Assembly: GCA_025084515.1 (NCBI GenBank)
Contig: JAJAGP010000778.1
Coordinates: forward strand, 186,001-250,000
Direction of reading: 5' to 3'
Source of the DNA: Ancistrus triradiatus
Taxonomy: Eukaryota; Chordata; Actinopteri; Siluriformes; Loricariidae
DNA: 64,000 bases
Shown: piece by piece, positions 21,002-32,708 of the stretch
Layout: each line of letters begins with the position of its first letter
Position numbering within the stretch: position 1 is the stretch's first letter
Notes under the pieces: generated by a model
Database searches by the model: none
Told to the model about the DNA's origin: nothing
Seen by the model: only the letters and a program-made list of their open reading frames with translations
Position numbers and translations under genes: made by a program

Positions 21002-22146
21002 ATGGCCAAGACCAAAGAGCTGTCGAAGGACACCATGAAGAAAATTGTAGACTTGCTCCAGGCTGGGAAGAGCGAATCTACAATAGGCAAGCAGGTTGGT
21101 GTGAATAAATGTGTGGGACTGTGGTAGCCTAGTGGTTAAGATACTAAACTGTGGACCAGAAGGTCCAGGGTTCAAATCCCAAGCTGCCACTGTCGGCTCC
21201 TTGACTCCTTGTTGGCCCTTAACCCACAATTGCTTGGATTGTAAGACTGTATCAATTGTAAGTCGCTCTGGATAAGGCTAAATGCTGTAAATGTAAATGT
21301 AAATCAACTGTGGGAGCAATTGTAAGAAAATGGAAGACATACAAGACCAGTGATAATCTCCCTCGATCTGGGGCCTCACGCAAGATCTCATTCCGTGGGG
21401 TCAAAATGATCATGAGAACTACACGGAGGGACGTGATGAATGACCTGCAGAGAGCTGGGACCAACGTAACAACGGCTACCATCAGTAACACACTACGCCA
21501 AGAGAGACTCAGATCCTGCAGTGCACTGCTTAAGCCAGTACATATCCAGGCCCGTCTGAAGTTTGCCAGAGAGCATATGGATGATCCAGAAAAGGACTGA
21601 AAGAATATCATGTGGTCAGATGAAACCAATATAGAACTTTTTGGTAAAAACTGAACTCGTTGTGTTTGGAGGAAGAAGAATTCTGAGTTGCATCCCAAGA
21701 ACACCATATCTACTGTGAAGCATGGGAATGGAAACTTCATGCTTTGGGGTTGTTTTTCTGCAAAGGGGACAGGACGACTGATCCGTGTTAAGGGAAGAAT
21801 GAACGGGGCCATGTATCTTGAGATTTTAAGCCAAAACCTTCATGACATAATAATGTCATGATAATGATCCCAAACACACCGCTCGGACAACAAAGGAGTG
21901 GCTCCGTAAAAAGCATTTCAATGTCCTGGAGTGGCCTAGCCAGTCTCCAGACCTCAACCCCACAGAAAATTTGTGGAGGGAGTCCATGTTTCCCAGCGAT
22001 AGCCCCAAAACATCACTGCTCTAGAGGAGATCTGCTTGGAGGAATGGGCCAAAATACCAGCTACAGTGTGTGCAAAGCTGGTGAAGACTTACAGGAAACG
22101 TTTGACCCCTGCCATTGCCAACAAAGGTTATATTAGAAAGTATTGA
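21002..22146 (+). pseudogene. Tc1-B transposase pseudogene
   Basis: The start is ATG at 21002 (MAKTKELSKDTMKKIVDLLQ) and the last codons are IRKY and TGA at 22144-22146. The N-terminal helix-turn-helix is cut by the SINE. The first aspartate lies in WSDETNIELFG near 21618; a Trp codon shortly before is now TGA. The second lies in HDNDPKHTA near 21860, after a deletion of about 60 bases. The glutamate lies in DLNPTENLW near 21960. Frameshifts and stops make it inactive. Confidence 0.92.
21111..21304 (+). mobile_element. tRNA-derived SINE (TAAATG-tail family), copy 4, inside Tc1-B1
   Basis: The head has a perfect pol III A box TAGCCTAGTGG and a B box GGTTCAAATCC. It ends GCTGTAAATGTAAATGTAAAT. 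The Tc1-B reading resumes right after it (AAATCAACTGTGGGAGCAA), with AAAT repeated on both sides as a probable short target duplication. Confidence 0.92.
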
Positions 22147-22348
22147 GTTGAACTTTTGTTATTGACCAAATACTTATTTTCCACCATAATGTACAATTAA
22201 ATTCTTTAAAAATCCTTCAATGTAATTTCCTGGAATTTTTAGTAGTTAGTAGTGTATCTAAGATAAAAATTACAGACTTTTCTCATCTCTCTAAGTATGA
22301 GAACTTGCACAATCTGTGGCTGACTAAATACTTTTTTGCCCCATTGTA

Positions 22349-22772
22349 TGTAGGTCAAACCGGCCTGGCACTTGTAGTGTTAAACAGAGTACAAACTTCC
22401 ATTTTACGTCTCTGCTTGTGTCCATGTCCTGAAAGAGTCTGTGCTTAACACAGACTGTAATGTACTTACATACTGTATAATGAATGCAAAGTAAATCAAT
22501 ATTCATTAAAATAAATTAAATAAAAATATGTAAACAAAAAAAATTAAAAATAAAAGTATGACATAACTAATATTCATGGCAGTTAAAATACACATGCTAA
22601 ACTGTTAATAATTTGACAAGCTGCCATGATTGAATGAGTTAAAAGGCAGATTTTTATTTCCTAATCTATTTTGTTATAATTGTTAAGGAAATTTCCTAGG
22701 TCATTAAAGGAAATGGACACTAGACATGACATGCATTGTCATCAAATCATCATTAAACAGTGCTTCCCTGTA
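22349..22772. other. No gene recognised
   Basis: AT-rich spacer between two Tc1 copies. Confidence 0.5.
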
Positions 22773-24110
<1,338 letters not shown>

Positions 24111-24112
24111 AA

Positions 24113-24280
24113 ATGAGAACGGTGAGCAAAAATCCCAGAACCACACGGAGGGACCTGATGAATGACCTGCAGAGAGCTGGGACCAAAAGAAAGAAAGTTA
24201 CACATTAAAAGTTAAACAAAGTTACAAAGTTACCAAGAGGGGACTCAGATCCTGCAGTGCCAGGCGTGTCCCCCTGCTTC
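24113..24280 (+). mobile_element. Tc1-like family B fragment (copy B2)
   Basis: ATGAGAACGGTGAGC, then ACACGGAGGGACCTGATGAA, GCAGAGAGCTGGGACCAAA and TCAGATCCTGCAGTGCC match the central part of Tc1-B (compare 21415-21530 in B1). Both family-B ends are missing. It sits directly against Tc1-A2. Confidence 0.8.
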
Positions 24281-24767
24281 AATACAGCCCCTTACTTTTT
24301 CTTTTTCGGGGTTGTATTAACATAGATATGTTCTATACATTGATACCCCTTGTAGCCAGACACACATTTTATGCTGGTCTGAACATTATGTATAAAATTA
24401 AGTTGGCTTAAAGATATTACATTCCCCTGTAAGCCCTGTTCATGCTACCAGCTCCTAATTGAAGCATTTCATTGTCATGTTGCTCTCCAGTGTGGCTCTG
24501 CTCTTCAAATTCTGTTAGTCACAGCATGACAAATCTGATAAGCAATCAGATATACTTCGCTGTTTGTGTGTGATTACCAACGATGCAAGATCTATAATTT
24601 ACTTTTAGAATTACATATTAAATTTATTGATTGTGTGTGGGGTTCCATAGCTAATGGATGAAAATGACAGCTAGCATAATCAAATCTTTTCATAGTTCTA
24701 CACAGTTTAAGGACATGCTGTTTATGAGCATGTGGAGCCTCCCAGACTCATAGAGACACTGATAAGC

Positions 24768-24768
<1 letters not shown>
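24281..24768. other. No gene recognised
   Basis: Unique-looking sequence. Confidence 0.45.

Positions 24769-24798
<30 letters not shown>
24769..24798. repeat. (GT)n microsatellite
   Basis: About 14 GT units. Confidence 0.95.
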
Positions 24799-24801
<3 letters not shown>

Positions 24802-24920
24802 ATGTGGGAACAAATGATAAGCAAAATTTTGCTGCTTCACATATGTAGGAGCCTACAGCTAAAACTAAATCATTAAAAATAAAAGAGCCAACAGATTTAC
24901 TTTAGGTTACTAAGGAAAAA

Positions 24921-24958
24921 CGGAAGTAAGGAAGGAAGGAAGGAAGGAATGAAGGGAG
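24921..24958. repeat. (GGAA)n microsatellite
   Basis: About seven GGAA units with slight interruptions. Confidence 0.9.
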
Positions 24959-25189
24959 GAAATCATCCACAAGAGGTCCAGTTCTCAATTTGTTTATTGG
25001 GTGAAAAAAAATTACAAATCAAATTAATTAATATGTGCTACAGTTATAACCCTATAAGTGGGGGGAGGGGGGGGTAGCACCCAAGTGCAGGGAGCTCCCA
25101 AAGGATCAATAAAAATAAATAAATAAAGCCGCACACACTCACACTCACACAAAAAGGAAACAATAAAGCTACGCCTGAATGAGGCTGAG

Positions 25190-25256
25190 AGCTGGGGTTT
25201 GAACCTTGATCTCTGGCATCCAGTGGTCAAATGCTTAACCAGCACACCACATGGCA
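25190..25256 (-). mobile_element. tRNA-like SINE head fragment
   Basis: The complement of GGGGTTTGAACCTTGATCTC (a B box of the GGTTCAAACCC type) and AATGCTTAACCAGCACACCA (the A-box side) resembles the tRNA-derived head of V-SINE-like elements. No body or tail follows. Confidence 0.45.
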
Positions 25257-25734
25257 GCTGCTGGCAGCATATGGGAAAAAAGTGAACAACACGCAAAAGA
25301 CGTCGTGCAGAAGTGGACTAATAAACAAAAGTAATAATAAACGGAACAAAAAAAAGGGAAAAGGAAAGGCCACTAACACTGTGTTAACGAGCTGTGGCGA
25401 ATGCAACACAAAAAACAAAAGGAAGAAAAAAAAGAAATGCCGAAAGCATTCATCATGTGGGAGCTGTGTGCTACACTGTCAGCGTAGCTCCATGTACGCA
25501 AAGCACGTACTGGGGAGCCGAGCGTGGCGTGTCACTATACTGAGTGAGCAGCGTGACACGAACACGGAAGGAGATGAATGGGACTGAGAGCAGCACTGCG
25601 TCCCTCACAGCAAAAGTGAAGGCGGGGTGCCGTTGATCCCCACTTGCAGAGGGGGAGATCTGTAAGGAGGGTGGTAGCGGTGAGGGAAACATGGGGGCAA
25701 GAATTGCTGTAGCGAGCAAGCCGGAGTCACTGAG

Positions 25735-25785
25735 GAGGGCGGCGGGACCGCAGAGGAGGGCGGCGAGACCGCAAAGGAATGCGGG
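25735..25785. repeat. Short GC-rich tandem repeat (about 21-bp unit)
   Basis: Two near-identical units of GAGGAGGGCGGCGRGACCGCA followed by a partial third (AAGGAATGCGGG). Confidence 0.75.
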
Positions 25786-26219
25786 GAAAGCAAGCCATGG
25801 GATCTCTTCCTACACTAACACGCTAAGTCCTAACCATACCTCGGACCTCAAGAACCTACCTGGCTGGATCCCTAGGTGGACCCAGTCTACCAGTTTCCCT
25901 AATACCATGGAGAAATCGGTGCACAATGGGGACGAGAGACGGGTGAGGTTTCGTATGTGATGCGAACGCCTACACAGTGCAATGGTGTGACACCTGACTC
26001 GGGGGTGCTCTTAAATACCCGGCAACATTTATCTATATATGCAGTGACTATCTTTAAGATTTACAAAGCAGGACACTAAAAAAGAAAGAAAGTGTTGGAT
26101 TGTAGTGGCTGGTAATGGGAGCAAGTTAGTGCATGCTGTCTGACATATTAGGACATCGTGCTAAAGTTTTTTGATAGTCCATGAGTTCTACAAAGCTGCT
26201 CTTTATATGGAGCTCTCTC

Positions 26220-26620
26220 ATACAGAATGGACTACACCTTTCTCATACAGGATCACAATCAAGCTGGCTTCAAAGCAGTAGCCTGAGAAGCTTCATGTTG
26301 CCAAAGCATCCAAACTTTCATCAGTCCTGATCTTTCTTTCTTGACCTCTCAGCATTCTTTGACACCGTCAGCCACAAAATTCCCCTTTTCAGTTTCTCCA
26401 GTCTTGGAATCACAGGTTCAGCCTGACAGTGGTTTGCTTCCTATGTAGAGGGATGTTCTTATCAGGTGCCATGTAGAAGATCCACATCTACACCACGTCC
26501 AATTGCAACTGGAGTTCCACAAGGCTCTGCTCTGGGACCTGTCCTTTTCCCTCTATAGACCAGTTCTCTTGGTGAAGTCATAACCTCAAATGGCTTCTTC
26601 TATCACTGTAATGTTGATGG
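26220..26620 (+). mobile_element. L2-type LINE reverse transcriptase fragment
   Basis: From about 26250 the translation shows the sequence HNQAGFKA, then ASKLSSVLIFLS with DLSAFFDTVSHKI (RT motif 3), LGITGSA and WFASYVEGCSYQVPC, and then TGVPQGSALGPVLFPL (motif 4). A YADD equivalent is visible as FYHCNVDG, so the catalytic aspartates are lost. This is a different L2 subfamily from the copy at 8212. Confidence 0.82.
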
Positions 26621-28801
26621 CACATTTTTTTGGAATGTGTTGCAGGCCTGAAATGCAGGAATGGATATATAAACGCTTGATATATAAACGATATGTAAAC
26701 GCTTACACGCTCTCTGTCTCACTGAGAATATTAACAAATGAAATGAAGTTGACCATAAAACATGAAATGTATTGGGTTCATACTGTCTGTTCTTTTTTAA
26801 CAACATTGCAAGTGTATCAGTTCTGTGTTCTGATGGAGGCAATTATACAAATATGTTTATCAGGATTTTACATTACATTTGCATTACAAGTGCTGTGCTA
26901 TGTGTTCTCTTTCTACCTATTACCTCATACCATGCTATTTAGCCAAAAGCTTGTGCACACCCATTCTAATTAGTGATCTCTCTTTAATCATAGTTAGCAA
27001 TCTCTTTTTAAGCAGCACTCACTGCTAACAGGATCATAATATAAAGTATGCAGGCATGAAATCTCCACAGATAAAGAGTCACAGTAGATTGGGTTGTACT
27101 TAATATCTCAGTAAGTCTAAATATAACAATTTCATAGGTTTCCACCTCCATAACAAGTCAGTTTGCCAACGTTCTGCTCTGCCCACTTAAATAAATTGTT
27201 AGTCTTTTGATGGACAACTAGGTTTGCATAGAATCCTGACCTAAACTTGATCAGATGCCTTTGAGATTTAAATGGAATGCCATGAGAGATCCAGGACTTA
27301 CTGCACAACGTCAGAGTCTGGCCCCAAAGTCATGTTTCAAAATCTAGTGGAATTCCTTCCACTATTATGTTATAGCAGCAAGTGAGGAATAAACTATATA
27401 CTTATATCCATGTTTTTGAATGTAATGTTTTTTCTTGTCCATACATTTTTGATTATATAGTGTATGATAAATGAGCCATAGCAGTTCAGTAAAACACCAT
27501 TTAACTAATATTCTGTTAGGAGTTAGGCACAGATAAACAAAGATCACACTGTTGTTCCTTCCTTGATGGGGCCCTATGCCAAAGACCAACTAACCAAGTG
27601 ACTTAAAAACTGCCAGTTTTCTATCAATTTGCAACTTCTAAATTTATTTCAGAGTTTTAATTCCCAGCCATCAAATGCCACAGTTGGTTCTGCTACACCA
27701 TAACAGACCTAACTGTATTTCCCAAGCAAACTGTCATGGTGGAGATTTGATTAATGAAAGAAAATCACTCAATTCAAATAAAAGAGCTCATGATTCATAT
27801 ACTTATCATCTTATATTCTTATTTAAAAACTAATTTATCTCTGTAATTACACTTTTGTGTTTATTAATGAAACTAAATGTCAATTCCTTCTACTCAATTT
27901 GAGATTTAAGACTTCAAATTACAACTTTTATTGTTTATTGTTTTTATTTACAACTTTTATTGTTGCCTTTGTGTTCTGAAATTACTGTATAGTGAGATCA
28001 TACTCTGAGATCATTCTAATGCATGCATGTATAAATGTATTTACAGTTTTAATAGTTAATAATTCCCAACATCCATCATATAAAACCACAGTTGTCTATG
28101 AAGATATTATACAATTTAGCCACAGGTCAGTAGCCCCCAACTTTTTTTTCTATTATTTTTGTTTCACAGGCAGATGTAGTACCAAACAACATTTTCTGAA
28201 TTAAAATTCACAAATAATAGCTCAGTAATAGATTCAGCAACAGTATACTATCACAGAATATAGCTTAATTAAAGTATCATCACAAGGACTTGCATAACAC
28301 CTTTATATATTTGAACATTTGCTAGCTCATCCTCCACATGTCTATCCAGCAAAAAGAAGATCTTGCTCAGGGTTGTATGACAATGAGAGAGATGAGTCTT
28401 TTAGGATTTACTATAATGAGTTCGTTCTTTATGAGCCTGATGCTACAATGACAGAAATGACTGCATATAATGACACTTTTTTTTCTCCCCATCTACATCT
28501 CCATATTAACAATTTAAACTCAGCTCATCATTAATCTGCCCAGCTGCTTATTAAGTCTAATATTTATAAGGCTCAATGTGGAAATTCATATTTCAAGTGT
28601 GACTCATTCTCATCTCGTTGATTGTATTTTAAATATTCATGTTATTACATATATGTGACAGGCTGACTTACATCAGTGATAACACCTTTTTTGAAGAGAC
28701 TTTCTACTGAAAAACTTTTAAAGAGCACCCTCTGTTAATCACTTTTGACAACATTAGTCTGTATCGCGGTATTAGATCAAACTTATCTGAAGCTCAGTCA
28801 T
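26621..28801. other. No gene recognised (2.2 kb)
   Basis: AT-rich sequence. The 127-residue frame at 26590-26973 overlaps the L2 fragment end and has no recognisable domain beyond hydrophobic stretches. I see no repeat family that I can name. Confidence 0.45.
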
Positions 28802-30295
28802 TCTAAAGTTAAACAAAGAGAACCCAGTTAAACAATGCAGACAAAAAATGATACAGTTTATGAGAAATGATCCATATTACATATTAGTGAGTGGCAAAGT
28901 ATGTGAATCACTAGGATTAGCAGTTGATTTGAGGTGAATTAGAGTCAGGTGGTTTCAATCAATGGGATGACAATCGTGTGAGTGGGCACTCATGTATAAT
29001 TTAAATAACAGGGGATCTATCAAAGTTTGCTTTTCACAACACATGTTTGTGGAAGTGTATCATGGCACAAACAAAGGAGATTTCTGAGGACATTAGAGAA
29101 AGTTGTTGATGCTCATCAGGCTGGAAAAGGTTACAAAACCATCTCTAAAAAGTTTGGACTCCACCAATCCACAGTCAGACAGATTGTTTACAAATGGAGG
29201 AAATTCAATTCATTATTACCCTCCCCAGGAGTGGTCGACCAACAAAGATCACTCCAAGAGCAAGGCATGTAATGGTTGGCGAGGTCGCAAAGAACCCCAG
29301 GATAATTTCTAAACAACTGAAGGCCTCTCTCACATTGGCTACTGTTAATGTTCATGAGTCCACAATCAGAAGAACACTGAACAACAATGGTGTGCATGGC
29401 AGGGTTGCAAGGAGAAAGCCACTGCTCTCCAAAAAGAACATTGCTGCTCATCTGCAGTTTGCTAAACATCACGTGGACAAGCCAGAAGGCTATTGGAAGG
29501 GAATGTTTTGTGGACAAATGAGACTAAAGTAGAACTTTTGGTTTAAAAAACTTTTAGGGTGTAACTTATGTTTAGAGAAGGAAAACATGGCAAAACATTG
29601 CAGTAAGAACCGTATCACATCTGTGAAACATGGTGTGGTAGTATCATGGTTTGAGGCCTGTTTTTTCTGCATTCGGGCCAGACAGCTGCCATCATTGATG
29701 GAAACAATGAATCTGAATTATATCATCGAAATTTTAAGGCAATGCAGGACAAACTGTCTATAAAACTGAATATCAAGAGAAGGTGGGAATGATGCAGACA
29801 ACGTTTCTAACAAACAAGTCATATTTACCAAAGAATGGTTAAAAAAGACATAAAGTAATGTTTGGATTGGCAAGTCAAAGTCCTGACCTTAATCAATCAA
29901 AAATGTGTGGAAGCGACATGAAGTGAGCAGGAACCCACCAACATCCAGAGATAGAAGCTGTTCTGTACTGAGGAATGGGCTAAAATCCTCAAGCCAGTGT
30001 GCAAGACCTGATCGACAGTCATAGGAAACATTTAGTTGCAGTTATTGCTGCATAGGGGGGTCACACCAGATACTGAAAGCAAAGGTTCACATACTTTTGC
30101 CACTCACTAATATGTAATATTGGATAATTTTTCTCAATAAATAAATGACAAAGTATAATATTTTGTCTCATATATTTAACAGGGTTCTCTTTATCTACTT
30201 TTAGGACTTGTGTGAAAATGTGATGATGTTTTAGGTCATATTTATGCAGAAATATAGAAAATTCTAAAGGGTTAACAAACTTTCAAGCACCACTG
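28802..30295 (+). mobile_element. Tc1-like transposon family A, copy A3
   Basis: The left repeat is truncated and starts near 28802 (AAAGAGAACCCAGTTAAACA). The right repeat is complete and ends AAGCACCACTG at 30295, followed by TA. The body carries a full-length but heavily indel-damaged transposase. Confidence 0.92.
29062..30076 (+). pseudogene. Tc1-A transposase pseudogene (copy A3)
   Basis: The start is ATG at 29062 (MAQTKEISED) and the last codon is TGA at 30074-30076. The first catalytic aspartate is changed to asparagine (ACA AAT GAG where the family has ACN GAT GAG), and many one-base indels follow from 29540 on. The N-terminal half (KTISKKFGLHQSTVRQIVYK) is still clear. Confidence 0.9.
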
Positions 30296-30297
30296 TA

Positions 30298-31302
30298 GTA
30301 AGATCATTTTTCTGAAGGCCTCGCATTATCATGTTGAAACAGGAAAATACTTTCACAGCTTGTTGCAAGTGGAAGTGCACAATTTCCTACAATGTCATTG
30401 TACACTGTAGCACTGTAGGTTCCATTTGACTGCAACTAAAAAACCCAGACCAAGAATTTTTGCATTTGGCGTCACCAAGTTGGTAATGTTTTTCTAGCAT
30501 CCACCAGTCCCAGATTCACCCATAGCAGTAGGCGAAACATGAATTATTTCAAAGAAGACATTTCCATTACTCAAGAGTTTAATGACATTGTGATTTAAAT
30601 CACTCCAGCTGATGGTGCATATGATGATCTTTGTTTGTGTATGAATATTTGGTCTTAGAATCCAAACTCTTAAAACTTTAGATGAAAAATCTTATGCTGA
30701 CGTTCCAGAAGTGGTTGGAACTTGACAGATTTCTACTGTCTATGGAGATTGCTTGAGTTGACTGTATGATACTGCTAGCTGTAGGTGTGGTTGAAATAGA
30801 GAACCAGAATGATAAGGCTGTCCACCACAGGCGGCTGTTTAAGAGTACACGGGACAGCTTCATTTTAATTTAATTAAACTGCAAAAATGAAACGTTTGCC
30901 AAAGTGTCTATTTTATTAATTCATCTTGGTGGAATTCAATATTTTAGAAAATCAACTGATCAAATATCTCACATGCTGTTCTTTCATTAAACTTGAACTC
31001 CCTCCCCTTGAACAGCACAGCGTCAGCCACAGAAGCCCAGAAATCTAACAGACACTCACTGATGCCTGTGTGTCTTCGGGAGTGTGTTTGTGTACCTACT
31101 GTGTGGAAGGATGGAAGGAAAGATTATTCTTCACTGGCAGTGAATGGATTGTGGACAGGTGTGCTTTGCACAATGAAGGAAAAACAACATCAAAAACATA
31201 ATATATAAAATGAAGCTATAACGTGAACACATAAAAAAGAAAAAGAAAAAAAAAAAACAGTCGTTACTGTTGTCTACATACTTTTGGCAATGTAGTGTAC
31301 AC
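30298..31302 (-). mobile_element. Tc1-like transposon family I, old copy, with foreign DNA inside
   Basis: Weak but ordered matches to the common family with a TACATACTTTTGGC-type terminus: TGTTGAAACAGGAAAATAC, TGCACAATTTCCTACAATGTC, GTACACTGTAGCACTGTAGG, CTGTCTATGGAGATTGC. The outer terminal repeat is at 31272-31300 (CTACATACTTTTGGCAATG). The stretch 30845-31250 is not family I and equals the unknown repeat R1 also seen at 59510-59990. Confidence 0.6.
30845..31170 (+). repeat. Unknown dispersed repeat R1, copy 1
   Basis: It shares order and sequence with 59510-59625 plus 59797-59990: CTTGGTGGAATTCAATATTTTA, then ACAGACACTCACTGATGC, then CTGGCAGTGAATGGATTGTGG. I cannot assign a family. Confidence 0.55.
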
Positions 31303-32395
31303 TGAATTCCTGAGAAAATGTGCATGGGAGAAAAAAAGTGAAATAGAGGCAGACGCTGAGAAAGAGAAAAACTAGAGAAAGAAAGGATTTGGTGGATAAT
31401 TGGAAGTTTGGAGTGCTTCTGTCAGTTGGTTTAAGTACAGACCACAAACACTGTAGTGTTGCACAGGGAAGTGGAGCATGGGAACAACCGCTGTGTGTAT
31501 AGTCCCTCAGAGAACTCCACCTTTACAGGCCAGTATCACTATAGCCTACAATAGGCCTGGCCTTTCACAGAGCCTCTCTCATCCAGGCTGTCTTCAAATC
31601 CCATCACACAATCGGTACAAATGCCGACGGCCACGAATACCAATGTCCAGATTAGAGTAAGAAAACTCTCTTCCCAAGTGGAAGGATTCATTCAACCATC
31701 CCTTAAAACCACATTTTAAAGAACCTGTGACAGACTTTCCCAACTGCTTGAACATTGGCTCTGTTGAGATGCAGAAGATTTTTTTTATGACTTGGAGGAT
31801 TCACTCCTGCCTGCTTTTCAAGAGATCGTGGGAACACATTTTATTTCCCTTATTCACAAGTTTCTCTGAATTTTGTGTAGGAGAATTCTAAGTAAATGTA
31901 ACACAAGTGTTATGTAAGACCTGCTGTTTTAAGGGCTGGCATTAAGATACTAATTCACGACATCCTCTTCATCTGTTGTTATAAACTTATAAACACATTA
32001 TTGGGAATAATTATTGTCACAGAGACCATTAAAAGAATGAGTGCAGTTAAAGTCCACTATCCACGCCCCCCTCCCCCCACCCATTAGCTTAACACCACCT
32101 CTAACCTCTACAGATAACTGAAGTAGACATTTTTCAAAAAGACTTCTTATCTCTACCTTGCACTTTCTAATATTAGTGTTTCATATAACTGTTTGTTTTA
32201 TTTAGTGGTTAATTAAAATGATTTAGTGATTGTTTATTTCACACTGTAGCATTTATCAGCAAAGGAAACAATCTGGGGGACAGTAGAGAAAGCAAGCATG
32301 TATTTGCACCTGGTAGTACAGGTGAATAAAAAGACACTTCAGACAGTAGAGAGTTGAGGCCTCATCCAGTCCACAGATAAGATGCAGGACAGCCA
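31303..32395. other. No gene recognised; short C-rich run
   Basis: A C/T-rich run (CCCCCCTCCCCCCACCC) lies near 32066-32082. I see no supported gene or named repeat. Confidence 0.45.
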
Positions 32396-32708
32396 ATCAT
32401 TCATTCATTCATTCCCTTTCTCATCCGCTTGATCCTTAACAGGGTTACAGGAGAGCCAGTGCCTAGCCAGCAGCATAGGGCGAAAGCCAGCAACAACCCT
32501 AGACAGGACGCCAATTCATGTATGGCACATACACTCATACACACAGACACACTAGGGGCACTTTAGAATGTGGGAATAAACCGAAGTACCTGGAGTAAAC
32601 CCACACGGACATGGGGAGGACATGCAGACTCCACACAGAAAGGACCAAGACCTAGGACCTTCCCGCTGTGAGGTGACAATACTACCCACCGAGCCACTGT
32701 GCCACCTG
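32396..32708 (-). mobile_element. V-SINE-like (Mermaid-like) SINE, nearly complete
   Basis: In minus orientation the plus strand shows the tail (ATTCATTCATTCATTC), the complement of GATAAGCGG, AGACAGGACGCCAATTCATG, then AATGTGGGAATAAACC, GGAGGACATGCAGACTCCAC and the head complement (CCCACCGAGCCACTGTGCCACC). Confidence 0.92.

Larger units (their letters stand above)
20782..22346 (+). mobile_element. Tc1-like transposon family B, copy B1, interrupted by a SINE
   Basis: Both ends are present and flanked by TA: CAGTGGAGTAAAAAAGTA at 20782 and TTTTTTGCCCCATTG ending at 22346. The left terminal repeat has lost about 150 bases internally. The body holds a broken transposase, and a SINE sits at 21111-21304. 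Families of this type are widespread in salmonids and other fish. Confidence 0.93.
24975..26035 (-). mobile_element. GC-richer block, possible non-autonomous retroelement (uncertain)
   Basis: About 1.05 kb stands out from the AT-rich surroundings. Read on the minus strand it starts near a GGGTATTTAAGAGC promoter-like motif (about 26020) and ends near CACCCAATAAACAAATTGAG (about 24990), which contains an AATAAA signal. An LTR or retrotranscribed unit would look like this. I see no pol or gag frame and no proven terminal repeat, so this is an inference. A SINE-like tRNA head lies inside (25190-25256). Confidence 0.3.

Noticed and set aside
26590..26973. 127-residue frame
   Set aside because: It overlaps the end of an L2 fragment. 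The rest has no known motif, and its hydrophobic content is typical of AT-rich chance frames.
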